DNA of 64,000 bases from Streptomyces sp. TP-A0874. GTDB lineage: Bacteria > Actinomycetota > Actinomycetes > Streptomycetales > Streptomycetaceae. The notes under the pieces were generated by a model. That model was not told where the DNA came from. It ran no database searches and was given only the letters and a program-made list of their open reading frames with translations. Made by a program: the position numbers and the translations under genes. Below, piece after piece: positions 57,223-64,000 of the stretch. The stretch's first letter is position 1. The number at the start of each line of letters is the position of its first letter. The stretch spans positions 744,001 through 808,000 of the forward strand of contig NZ_BBZK01000003.1 of the NCBI RefSeq assembly GCF_001748085.1, in the 5' to 3' direction.

Positions 57223-58038
57223 GTGAGTGTGCTCGACGAGATCATCGATGGAGTCCGGGCCGACCTCGCGGAGCGGCAGGCGACGGTCAGCCTCGACCAG
57301 CTCAAGGACCGTGCGGCGAAGGCGCCGCAGGCCAGGGACGGGGCTTCCGCACTGCGGGGCGACGGCGTGAAGGTGATCTGCGAGGTCAAGCGTTCCAGCC
57401 CCTCGAAGGGCGCGTTGGCGGCCATCGCCGACCCGGCCGGGCTCGCCGCCGACTACGAGGCGGGCGGGGCGTCCGTCATCAGCGTGCTGACCGAGCAGCG
57501 GAGGTTCGGCGGGTCGCTGGCCGATCTGGAGGCCGTCCGGGCCAGGGTCGACGTCCCCGTGCTCCGCAAGGACTTCATCGTCACCTCCTACCAGCTGTGG
57601 GAGGCCCGCGCGTACGGGGCGGACATCGCCCTGCTGATCGTCGCCGCGCTGCCCCAGGAGGCCCTGGTTTCGCTGATCGAGCGGGCGGAGTCCATCGGAC
57701 TCACCCCGCTGGTCGAGGTGCACGACGAGGAGGAGACCGAGCGCGCGCTGGCCGCCGGGGCGAGGGTGGTGGGCGTCAACGCGCGCAACCTGCGGACGCT
57801 GGAGGTGGACCGGGGCAACTTCGCCCGGATCGCCCCCGCCATCCCGGACCACGTCGTCAAGGTCGCCGAGTCGGGGGTCCGCGGCCCGCACGACCTGATC
57901 GCCTACGCCAACGAGGGCGCGGACGCCGTGCTCGTCGGGGAGTCGCTGGTCACCGGCCGGGACCCCAGGACCGCGGTCGCCGACCTCGTCGCCGCCGGGG
58001 CCCACCCGGCACTCCGGCAGGGGCCGGGGCCGAGCTGA
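57223..58038 (+). CDS. trpC: indole-3-glycerol phosphate synthase TrpC
   Basis: A 271-residue TIM-barrel enzyme converting CdRP to indole-glycerol phosphate. The signature [12 protein letters not shown] is near residue 47 (catalytic Glu and Lys), L-R-K-D-F-I-V near 112, and V-N-A-R-N-L near 185. It is not fused to TrpF. GAAAGGGG lies upstream of the GTG. trpM begins one base after its stop. Confidence 0.97.
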   Translation: MSVLDEIIDGVRADLAERQATVSLDQLKDRAAKAPQARDGASALRGDGVKVICEVKRSSPSKGALAAIADPAGLAADYEAGGASVISVLTEQRRFGGSLADLEAVRARVDVPVLRKDFIVTSYQLWEARAYGADIALLIVAALPQEALVSLIERAESIGLTPLVEVHDEEETERALAAGARVVGVNARNLRTLEVDRGNFARIAPAIPDHVVKVAESGVRGPHDLIAYANEGADAVLVGESLVTGRDPRTAVADLVAAGAHPALRQGPGPS

Positions 58039-58039
58039 G

Positions 58040-58270
58040 ATGAGCCCGCACGCCCACCTGGCCCCCGGCTGCCGGCCGCGGGGCTGCCGCGCCCCCGCCC
58101 GGAGGGTGCGGGGCCGCCGGGTGCGTTACCACATCGGCTGCGAACCCGGGCAGATCAACGGGATGCGATGGCCGGAGGCCGGCCGTCCGGCACACGTCGT
58201 GTCGGAGCCGGCCTCCCCGCCGTCCATGCCGGCCCCGGACCGGCCGTACCGCGGTCGGCGCCGGAGCTGA
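58040..58270 (+). CDS. trpM: TrpM-like small protein
   Basis: A 76-residue basic protein between trpC and trpB, the position of S. coelicolor trpM, a 63-residue modulator of tryptophan synthesis and differentiation. A conserved-looking core runs G-C-R-P-R-G-C-R-A-P-A-R-R-V-R-G-R-R near residues 10-28, with a second part containing E-P-G-Q-I-N-G-M-R-W. The C-terminal third is Pro/Arg-rich and may be less conserved. The two cysteines are spaced C-x4-C. The ATG at 58040 follows trpC immediately, and there are 48 bases to trpB. Identification is by position and recalled sequence similarity. Confidence 0.8.
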   Translation: MSPHAHLAPGCRPRGCRAPARRVRGRRVRYHIGCEPGQINGMRWPEAGRPAHVVSEPASPPSMPAPDRPYRGRRRS

Positions 58271-58318
58271 TCCCGCAGATCGTTTTCCGGGGCTCGTCCC
58301 CGTTAGAGGAGCAGACCG

Positions 58319-59554
58319 ATGTCCTCCGATTTCTTCATTCCGGACCCCGCTGGTCCGGTGCCCGACACCGCCGGTTACTTCGGCGCCTTCGGCGGCAAGT
58401 TCATCCCCGAGGCGCTCGTCGCCGCGGTGGACGAGGTCGCCGCCGAGTACGAGAAGGCGAAGAGCGACCCCGCCTTCGCCGCGGAGCTGGAAGAGCTGCT
58501 GGTCAACTACACCGGTCGGCCCAGCCCGCTGACCGAGGTGCCCCGCTTCGCCGAGCACGCCGGCGGGGCCCGGATCTTCCTCAAGCGGGAGGACCTCAAC
58601 CACACCGGCTCCCACAAGATCAACAATGTGCTGGGCCAGGCGCTGCTCACCAGGCGGATGGGCAAGACCCGGATCATCGCCGAGACCGGTGCCGGGCAGC
58701 ACGGGGTGGCCACCGCCACCGCCTGCGCGCTGTTCGGGCTGGACTGCACCGTCTACATGGGCGAAGTCGACACCGAGCGGCAGGCTCTGAACGTCGCCCG
58801 GATGCGGATGCTCGGCGCCGAGGTGGTGGCTGTCACCTCGGGCAGCCGCACCCTCAAGGACGCGATCAACGAGGCGTTCCGCGACTGGGTCGCCAACGTC
58901 GACCGCACGCACTACCTCTTCGGCACGGTGGCCGGGCCGCACCCGTTCCCGGCACTCGTCCGCGACTTCCACCGGGTGATCGGGGTCGAGGCGCGCCGGC
59001 AGATCCTGGAACGCGTCGGCCGGCTGCCGGACGCCGTCGCCGCCTGCGTGGGCGGCGGTTCCAACGCCATGGGCCTGTTCCACGCCTTCCTGGAGGACCG
59101 GGACGTCCGGGTCCTCGGGTTCGAGCCCGCGGGGCGCGGACTCGACAGCGGTGAGCACGCCGCCACACTGAGCCGCGGCGAGCCGGGGATCCTGCACGGT
59201 TCACGCTCCTACGTCCTCCAGGACGAGGAGGGGCAGATCACCGAGCCCTACTCGATCTCGGCGGGCCTGGACTACCCGGGCGTCGGCCCCGAGCACGCCT
59301 ACCTCAAGGACAGCGGCCGGGCCGAGTACCGCGCGGTCACCGACGACCAGGCGATGCAGGCGCTCCGGCTGCTCTCGGAGACCGAGGGGATCATCCCCGC
59401 CATCGAGAGCGCGCACGCGCTGGCCGGAGCGATCGAGCTCGGGCCCGAGCTCGGTGCCGGCGCCGTGGTGCTGGTCAACCTCTCCGGCCGCGGCGACAAG
59501 GACATGGACACCGCCGCCCGCTACTTCGGGCTCTACGACCAGGAGGCGAAGTGA
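58319..59554 (+). CDS. trpB: tryptophan synthase beta subunit TrpB
   Basis: A 411-residue PLP enzyme joining indole and serine. The PLP lysine is in [10 protein letters not shown] near residue 100. The phosphate-binding G-G-G-S-N-A-M-G is near 245, and the N-terminal [13 protein letters not shown] matches the family. Length is usual for TrpB1. GAGGAG precedes the ATG. The stop overlaps trpA (GTGA). Confidence 0.98.
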   Translation: MSSDFFIPDPAGPVPDTAGYFGAFGGKFIPEALVAAVDEVAAEYEKAKSDPAFAAELEELLVNYTGRPSPLTEVPRFAEHAGGARIFLKREDLNHTGSHKINNVLGQALLTRRMGKTRIIAETGAGQHGVATATACALFGLDCTVYMGEVDTERQALNVARMRMLGAEVVAVTSGSRTLKDAINEAFRDWVANVDRTHYLFGTVAGPHPFPALVRDFHRVIGVEARRQILERVGRLPDAVAACVGGGSNAMGLFHAFLEDRDVRVLGFEPAGRGLDSGEHAATLSRGEPGILHGSRSYVLQDEEGQITEPYSISAGLDYPGVGPEHAYLKDSGRAEYRAVTDDQAMQALRLLSETEGIIPAIESAHALAGAIELGPELGAGAVVLVNLSGRGDKDMDTAARYFGLYDQEAK

Positions 59555-60375
59555 TGGCGGGCAACCTCGAACTGCTGAGCAGCACCCTGGCCCGGACGGC
59601 CGAGGAGGGCCGGGCGGCCCTGATCGGCTACCTCCCGGCCGGCTTCCCCACCGTCGAGGGCGGCGTGCGCACCGCTGTGGCGATGGTGGAGGGCGGCTGC
59701 GACGTCCTGGAGATCGGGCTGCCGCACAGCGACCCGGTGCTGGACGGGCCGGTCATCCAGACCGCCGACGACATCGCGCTGCGCGGCGGGGTGAAGATCG
59801 CGGACGTCATCCAGACCGTCCAGCGCGCCCACTCCGCCACCGGCGCTCCGGTGCTCTGCATGACCTATTGGAATCCGGTGGACCGGTACGGGCCGGAGCG
59901 GTTCGCCGCCGAGCTGGCCGAGGCCGGTGGAGCCGGCTGCATCCTGCCGGACCTTCCGGTGGAGGAGTCCGAGGGTTGGCGGAAGGCGGCCGAGCAGCAC
60001 GGCCTGGCCACCGTCTTCGTGGTCGCCCCCAGCAGTCGGGACGAGCGGCTCACCAGGATCACCGCGGCCGGCAGCGGCTTCGTCTACGCGGCCTCGCTGA
60101 TGGGTGTCACCGGCACCCGGGCTTCGGTCGGTGGGCAGGCCCGCGAACTCGTCCGGCGCACCAAGGCCACCACGAGCCTGCCGGTCTGCGTGGGGCTCGG
60201 AGTCTCCAACGCCGAGCAGGCCGCCGAGGTCGCCTCCTTCGCCGACGGGGTGATCGTCGGCTCGGCGTTCGTCAAACGGCTCCTGGACGCCACCGACCTG
60301 GAGACCGGGCTGGCCGGGGTGCGGGAGCTGGCCGGCGAACTGGCCGGTGGGGTGGCGCACGCCGTCCGGGACTGA
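59551..60375 (+). CDS. trpA: tryptophan synthase alpha subunit TrpA
   Basis: A 274-residue TIM barrel that cleaves indole-glycerol phosphate and channels indole to TrpB. The catalytic residues are Glu in [10 protein letters not shown] near residue 51 and Asp in V-L-D-G-P-V-I-Q near 62. GTG 59551 overlaps the trpB stop; ATG 59554 is equally possible. It is the last gene of the trp block and is followed by two strong hairpins. Confidence 0.97.
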   Translation: MMAGNLELLSSTLARTAEEGRAALIGYLPAGFPTVEGGVRTAVAMVEGGCDVLEIGLPHSDPVLDGPVIQTADDIALRGGVKIADVIQTVQRAHSATGAPVLCMTYWNPVDRYGPERFAAELAEAGGAGCILPDLPVEESEGWRKAAEQHGLATVFVVAPSSRDERLTRITAAGSGFVYAASLMGVTGTRASVGGQARELVRRTKATTSLPVCVGLGVSNAEQAAEVASFADGVIVGSAFVKRLLDATDLETGLAGVRELAGELAGGVAHAVRD

Positions 60376-60432
60376 GGACCGCCCCGGAGCCCCGGCGGGC
60401 GCACGGGCCCGTGAAGCTCCGCCGCGTCGCTC

Positions 60433-60467
60433 GGAGCACCCGCATACTCCGGGTATGCGGGTGCTCC
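60433..60467 (+). terminator. first terminator hairpin after trpA
   Basis: A perfect 15-base stem (60433-60447 with 60453-60467) with a 5-base loop, followed a few bases later by CTTTGT. Confidence 0.85.
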
Positions 60468-60477
60468 CCGGCTTTGT

Positions 60478-60517
60478 GGCACCGCGCCCCGGGCCCGTGC
60501 GCCCGGGGCGCGGTGCC
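60478..60517 (+). terminator. second terminator hairpin after trpA
   Basis: A perfect 17-base stem (60478-60494 with 60501-60517) with a 6-base loop, only 10 bases after the first hairpin. Confidence 0.8.
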
Positions 60518-60687
60518 GACCGCCCCGGACCGCCGGTCCCCTTCGAGCCGGCATCGGGATCCCACCGCGGCGGCGGTTCAGCCGTTCCCCTCGCCAGGTC
60601 ATCCCGGGGAGCCGGTCCCGTCGCTCCTTCGAGGGAAAGCGGAACGGGGGACGGGGCCTGGGCGCTCCCGGTTCGTTGCCTCAGGGT

Positions 60688-61461
60688 GTGAGCGAGAAGA
60701 AGCCTGATGGGAAGCGCGCCGCCCGGGAGCGGCTGCGACAGCAGCGTGCACGGGAGAAGGCGCGGGAGAAGCGCAGGCGGACGCTGTTCGTCGTGGTCGC
60801 CGGGGTCGGGGTCCTGGGCATCGCCGCGGCCGTCGGCTTCGCGGTCAACGGATCCGAGGACGGGACGTCGGGAGAGGCCCGCCGGGCGGTGGCCACGCCC
60901 AAGAACGCCACCGGGCGGAACAACCTGGTGATCCCGGTAGGCAAGCCGGGCGCCCCGTCCACCCTCACCATCTACGAGGACTTCCGCTGCCCGGCCTGCC
61001 GGCAGTTCGAGGACGCCTTCCGCGACACCATCCGCGATCTGGAGAAAGACGGCCGGCTGAAGGTGGAGTACCACCTCGCCACGATCATCGACGGCAACGT
61101 CGGCGGCACCGGCTCGCTCCGCGCTGCCAACGCCGCGGCCTGCGCCCAGGACGCCGGGAAGTTCCCGGAGTACCACGATGTGCTCTTCCGGAACCAGCCG
61201 GCGGAGGCGGACGACGCCTTCGCAGACAACAAGCGGCTGGTGAAGCTCGCCGAGCAGGTGGACGGCCTGGTCACCGACGGCTTCCGGAAGTGCGTGGACG
61301 GCGGCGAGCACGACGGCTGGGTGGAGGCCGCCAACCGGGCCTTCCTCGAGTCCGGACACGAGGGCACCCCGACGGTCCTGCTGGACGGCGAGAACGTCTA
61401 CGGAGACCAGCGCAATCCGCTGACCCCGGACAAGCTGAAGCAAATGGTTCGGAAGGAGTAA
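60688..61461 (+). CDS. membrane-anchored DsbA-like thioredoxin-fold protein (second copy)
   Basis: A 257-residue protein with a strongly basic N-terminus (K-R-A-A-R-E-R-L-R), one membrane segment at about 33-53 and an extracytoplasmic DsbA-like domain. The active site is C-P-A-C in D-F-R-C-P-A-C-R-Q-F near residue 107, and the cis-Pro region is E-G-T-P-T-V-L near 228. It is a paralogue of the protein at 32572-33444, sharing the N-terminal layout. GTG at 60688 starts at the conserved N-terminus. Confidence 0.92.
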   Translation: MSEKKPDGKRAARERLRQQRAREKAREKRRRTLFVVVAGVGVLGIAAAVGFAVNGSEDGTSGEARRAVATPKNATGRNNLVIPVGKPGAPSTLTIYEDFRCPACRQFEDAFRDTIRDLEKDGRLKVEYHLATIIDGNVGGTGSLRAANAAACAQDAGKFPEYHDVLFRNQPAEADDAFADNKRLVKLAEQVDGLVTDGFRKCVDGGEHDGWVEAANRAFLESGHEGTPTVLLDGENVYGDQRNPLTPDKLKQMVRKE

Positions 61462-61539
61462 CCGGAGGGGGCGGTGTTACTGAGCCGTTGCGCCCCGGTT
61501 GCCGCCCACCCCTCCCGGCGCGGTAGCGTCGAGACTGTC

Positions 61540-62514
61540 ATGGACCTCGCATTCATCCCCAGCCCGTCGACCGGCGTGATCCATCTCGGATGGTTCCCGC
61601 TGCGCGGCTATGCGCTCTGCATCCTCGCCGGTCTCTTCCTCGCGATCTGGATCGGCAGCCGACGGTGGGTCGCCCGCGGCGGCCTGCCGGGTACGGTGAG
61701 TGACATCGCCATCTGGGCGGTGCCCTTCGGGCTCGTCGGCGGACGCCTGTACCACGTGTGCACCACCTACGAGCCCTACTTCGGTGAGGACGGCCACTGG
61801 GTCGACGCCTTCAAGATCTGGGAGGGCGGCCTCGGCATCTGGGGGGCGGTCGCACTCGGTGCGGTCGGCGCCTGGATCGGAGCCCGCCGGAGGGGAGTGC
61901 CCCTGCCGGCCTACGCCGACGCGATCGCACCCGGTCTGGCGCTGGCGCAGGCGGTCGGCCGTTGGGGCAACTGGTTCAACCAGGAGCTCTACGGCAAGCG
62001 CACCGATGTTCCCTGGGCGCTCAAGATCGACAAGGGGCCGGAGATCGGCACCTTCCACCCCACCTTCCTGTACGAGTCGCTCTGGTGCGTCGGCCTCGCG
62101 TTGCTGGTCATCTGGGCGGACCGCCGCTTCCGGCTGGGGCATGGTCGGGCGTTCGCACTCTACGTCGCCGGGTACACGGTGGGCCGCGGCTGGATCGAGT
62201 ACATGAGGATCGACGAGGCGCACCACATCCTGGGGCTGCGGCTCAACGTCTGGACCTCGATCCTCGTCTTCGTCGGCGCGGTGGTCTACCTGGTGCTCTC
62301 CGCGAGGCTCAGGCCGGGCCGGGAGAGCGTGGTGGAGCCGGCGGCGCAGTCCGAGGCGGTCACTGCGGACGGCTCCGCCCGACCGGAGGGGAACACGACG
62401 GGACCGGGGGAGCAGGAAGCCGCCGGGAGCGGCGCGGAGCAGGATCCGCAGAAGCCCGAGTCGGAGAAGCCGCGCCCGGCGGCCGAAGCTCGGGAGGCCG
62501 GCACGCCGGAATGA
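61540..62514 (+). CDS. lgt: prolipoprotein diacylglyceryl transferase Lgt
   Basis: A 324-residue membrane enzyme with seven helices that attaches diacylglycerol to the lipobox cysteine. The Lgt signature G-R-W-G-N-W-F-N-Q-E-L-Y-G is near residue 140, and the catalytic-region H in L-R-G-Y-A-L (usually H-x-Y) is replaced by R-G-Y near 20. The C-terminal 60 residues are an acidic, Pro/Glu/Ala-rich tail. ATG at 61540 follows TAGCGT by 12 bases, so the leader is very short. Confidence 0.94.
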   Translation: MDLAFIPSPSTGVIHLGWFPLRGYALCILAGLFLAIWIGSRRWVARGGLPGTVSDIAIWAVPFGLVGGRLYHVCTTYEPYFGEDGHWVDAFKIWEGGLGIWGAVALGAVGAWIGARRRGVPLPAYADAIAPGLALAQAVGRWGNWFNQELYGKRTDVPWALKIDKGPEIGTFHPTFLYESLWCVGLALLVIWADRRFRLGHGRAFALYVAGYTVGRGWIEYMRIDEAHHILGLRLNVWTSILVFVGAVVYLVLSARLRPGRESVVEPAAQSEAVTADGSARPEGNTTGPGEQEAAGSGAEQDPQKPESEKPRPAAEAREAGTPE

Positions 62515-62830
62515 GCGCTCGGCGGCTTCCGCACCGGACGGCCCGTTCGACCGTTCGGACCCGGAACGCAAGAACCGCGGTGAACGACTGAGAGCCGCTG
62601 TCCGTGACCGGACGGCGGCTCTCGGCCATCCGACCTCCGTGGCCGGTCGACTGCCGGCTCCACCCCTCGGCGCGGCCCGACACGGCGCAGTGGCTCCCGG
62701 CTTTTGGTAAAGCCGCAGGTCAGCGAGGTAAGTTCGGCCTGCCTTGCTGGCGGGGGAGTGTCTTTCGTGCGTACCTTCGAGACCTGGGGGCGCTGCGTTT
62801 TCCGCGCTCCCGGGGAAGGGAGCACAGCAG
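62515..62830. other. gap between lgt and the VIT-family gene
   Basis: This 316-base gap holds a terminator hairpin (62590-62623) and, further right, an AT-richer stretch with AGGTCAG and AGGTAAG half-sites (62716-62732) resembling iron-box half sites. The last 70 bases form the leader of the VIT-family gene. No gene is evident. Confidence 0.55.
62590..62623 (+). terminator. terminator hairpin after lgt
   Basis: A 15-base stem (62590-62604 with 62609-62623) with one G-U pair and a 4-base loop. Confidence 0.8.
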
Positions 62831-63613
62831 ATGACCATGATCGCCTCCATGGGGGACGCGGCGCAGCGCATCGTGGGGAGGACCTTCGACGGCTCGCCGA
62901 ACCCCACCCCGCACAGTGCCCACCGGGACAACCACACGCACCGCGACGTCAACGGCGGCTGGCTCCGCCCCGCGGTGTTCGGAGCCATGGACGGTCTGGT
63001 CTCCAACCTCGCGCTGATCACCGGAGTCACCGGCGGTGCCGTGGCGCCCGGAACGATCGTGATCACCGGTATGGCGGGCCTGGCCGCCGGTGCCTTCTCC
63101 ATGGCCGCCGGTGAGTACACCTCGGTGGCCTCCCAGCGGGAGCTGGTCCTCGCCGAGCTGGAGGTCGAGCGGCAGGAACTCCGCCGGCACCCGCAGGATG
63201 AGCAGCGCGAACTGGCGGAGCTCTACCGGTCCCGGGGTGTGGACGCCGATCTCGCCGCGGAGGTGGCCCGCCAGCTCTCCCACGACCCGGAACAGGCGCT
63301 GGAGATACATGCCCGCGAGGAACTGGGCGTGGATCCCTCGGACCTTCCCTCACCCCTGGTCGCGGCGGTTTCCTCGTTCGGGTCGTTCGCCCTCGGCGCG
63401 CTGCTGCCCGTGCTGCCGTTCCTGCTAGGCAGTGTGAGCCTGCTGCCCGCGCTGCTGCTGGCACTGGCCGGCCTCTTCGTCTGCGGCGCCGTGGTGGCCA
63501 AGGTGACCGCGAGGAGTTGGTGGTACAGCGGGCTGCGGCAGTTGCTGCTGGGCGGCGCCGCGGCTGGGGTGACGTACGGCCTGGGGGTGCTGTTCGGGAC
63601 AACCCTGGGCTGA
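62831..63613 (+). CDS. VIT1/CCC1-family metal transporter
   Basis: A 260-residue membrane protein of the VIT family, which moves iron or manganese out of the cytosol. Five helices are expected; two N-terminal ones carry D-G-L-V-S-N-L-A-L-I near residue 54 and the family segment G-A-F-S-M-A-A-G-E-Y near 90. A charged cytoplasmic metal-binding region spans about 105-180, rich in Glu. Three further helices follow (about 185-258). ATG at 62831 has GGGGAAGGGAG upstream. Control by iron through a DmdR-type regulator is possible but unproven. Confidence 0.92.
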   Translation: MTMIASMGDAAQRIVGRTFDGSPNPTPHSAHRDNHTHRDVNGGWLRPAVFGAMDGLVSNLALITGVTGGAVAPGTIVITGMAGLAAGAFSMAAGEYTSVASQRELVLAELEVERQELRRHPQDEQRELAELYRSRGVDADLAAEVARQLSHDPEQALEIHAREELGVDPSDLPSPLVAAVSSFGSFALGALLPVLPFLLGSVSLLPALLLALAGLFVCGAVVAKVTARSWWYSGLRQLLLGGAAAGVTYGLGVLFGTTLG

Positions 63614-63659
63614 CGGTCCCGGCCCGCCACCGGCAGCGACGGGTGCACGGGGGCGGCCG

Positions 63660-64000
63660 TCAGGACCTCAGCGCCTCGACCACGGCCTGGGCGGCATCGG
63701 CGAGCAGGGCGTTGTCCGGGACGGCGTCGACCTTCGAACGGTCCGACAGCAGCGCGATGACGATCGGGTCGGCATCCTCGGCCGGCCAGGCGACCGCCAC
63801 GTCGTTGAGTGTGCCGAAGGAGCCCGCGCCTGTCTTGTCGCCGGTGATCCACCCGTCCGGCAACCCGGCCCGGATACGTTCGTCGCCGGTGGTGTTTGCC
63901 TTGAGCCAGGAGATGAGCTGCTTCCGCTCCGCGGCGGGCAGCACCGAGCCGAGCGCGATCGTCCGGTAGCCCTCTCCGATGGCCGCCGGCGTCGTGGTGT
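63660..64000 (-). CDS. class A beta-lactamase (C-terminal part, cut by the right edge)
   Basis: The frame is open from 63660 to the edge, giving about 113 C-terminal residues. The third beta-lactamase motif is present, D-K-T-G in I-T-G-D-K-T-G-A-G-S-F-G-T, preceded by W-L-K-A-N-T-T-G-D-E-R-I-R-A-G-L-P, a typical class A stretch. The active-site Ser-x-x-Lys, S-D-N and Glu166 regions lie outside the window, so activity cannot be judged. It converges with the VIT-family gene. Confidence 0.9.
   Translation of the reverse strand, partial: TTTPAAIGEGYRTIALGSVLPAAERKQLISWLKANTTGDERIRAGLPDGWITGDKTGAGSFGTLNDVAVAWPAEDADPIVIALLSDRSKVDAVPDNALLADAAQAVVEALRS

Larger units (their letters stand above)
60376..60687. 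other. gap after trpA with two terminator hairpins
   Basis: This 312-base gap has the two hairpins annotated below, at 60433-60467 and 60478-60517. The rest shows no credible gene. The promoter of the following DsbA-like gene should lie in its last 150 bases, but no clear box was recognised. Confidence 0.6.

Noticed and set aside
56965..57223. Trp attenuator with leader peptide before trpC
   Set aside because: I found no run of Trp codons after a ribosome binding site and no clear alternative hairpins.
1..64000. CRISPR arrays, insertion sequences, integrase/att sites, tRNA or rRNA genes
   Set aside because: No spaced direct repeats, transposase or integrase frames, or recognisable RNA gene signatures were seen on either strand.

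Overview
The window is about 72% GC chromosomal DNA from an actinomycete, almost certainly a Streptomyces or a very close relative. The evidence is gene content and order: a division and cell wall (dcw) cluster ending in sepF-ylmG-divIVA, bifunctional priA in the his cluster in place of hisA and trpF, a trpM-like small gene in front of trpB, many GTG starts, ATGA/GTGA stop-start overlaps, and several probable leaderless mRNAs. No insertion sequence, prophage, tRNA, rRNA or CRISPR array was found. From memory, the order matches the core region of the Streptomyces coelicolor chromosome around dnaE1, ftsZ and trp.

Region 1 (1-4559, minus strand): a TgpA-type transglutaminase (cut by the left edge), a DUF58 protein and a MoxR AAA+ ATPase form a tightly overlapping operon behind a beta-carbonic anhydrase. 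Region 2 (4700-22652, plus strand): rsmH, ftsL, ftsI, murE, murF, mraY, murD, ftsW, murG, ftsQ, ftsZ, pgeF/ylmD, ylmE, sepF, ylmG and divIVA make lipid II, flip or polymerise it, and build the Z ring and polar growth machinery. mraZ, ftsA and murC are not present here. Region 3 (23005-28911): ileS on the minus strand under a T-box riboswitch, then a DksA/TraR-type protein, lspA and an RluD-type pseudouridine synthase.

Region 4 (28966-46453) is a mixed core block: an MscS channel, a dienelactone-hydrolase-like enzyme, a Tat-exported PhoD phosphatase, a DsbA-like protein, dnaE (replicative polymerase), a 51-residue basic protein, a NYN-domain protein, an ABC-2 exporter pair, a DUF2567-like membrane protein, a Lon-substrate-binding-domain protein and two poorly characterised genes. 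Region 5 (46581-60375) is a joined histidine-tryptophan cluster: hisD-hisC-hisB-(55-residue membrane protein)-hisH-priA-ridA-hisF, then hisI-trpE, three small membrane protein genes, and trpC-trpM-trpB-trpA, closed by two strong hairpins. PriA serves both pathways, which explains why no trpF is seen. Region 6 (60688-64000): a second DsbA-like protein, lgt, a VIT-family metal transporter and the end of a class A beta-lactamase gene.

The points most worth a second look are the IleRS whose HIGH signature reads G-A-H-H, a 56-bp tandem repeat with hairpins between ftsI and murE, a hairpin plus 11-mer repeats inside the murD-ftsW gap, stacked dyads in front of ftsZ and hisD, candidate leader ORFs in front of rsmH and murF, a 51-codon basic protein gene downstream of dnaE, and a possible two-gene module of unknown function at 43488-46453. 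I see no clearly new multi-gene system; nearly everything is vertically inherited core genome.
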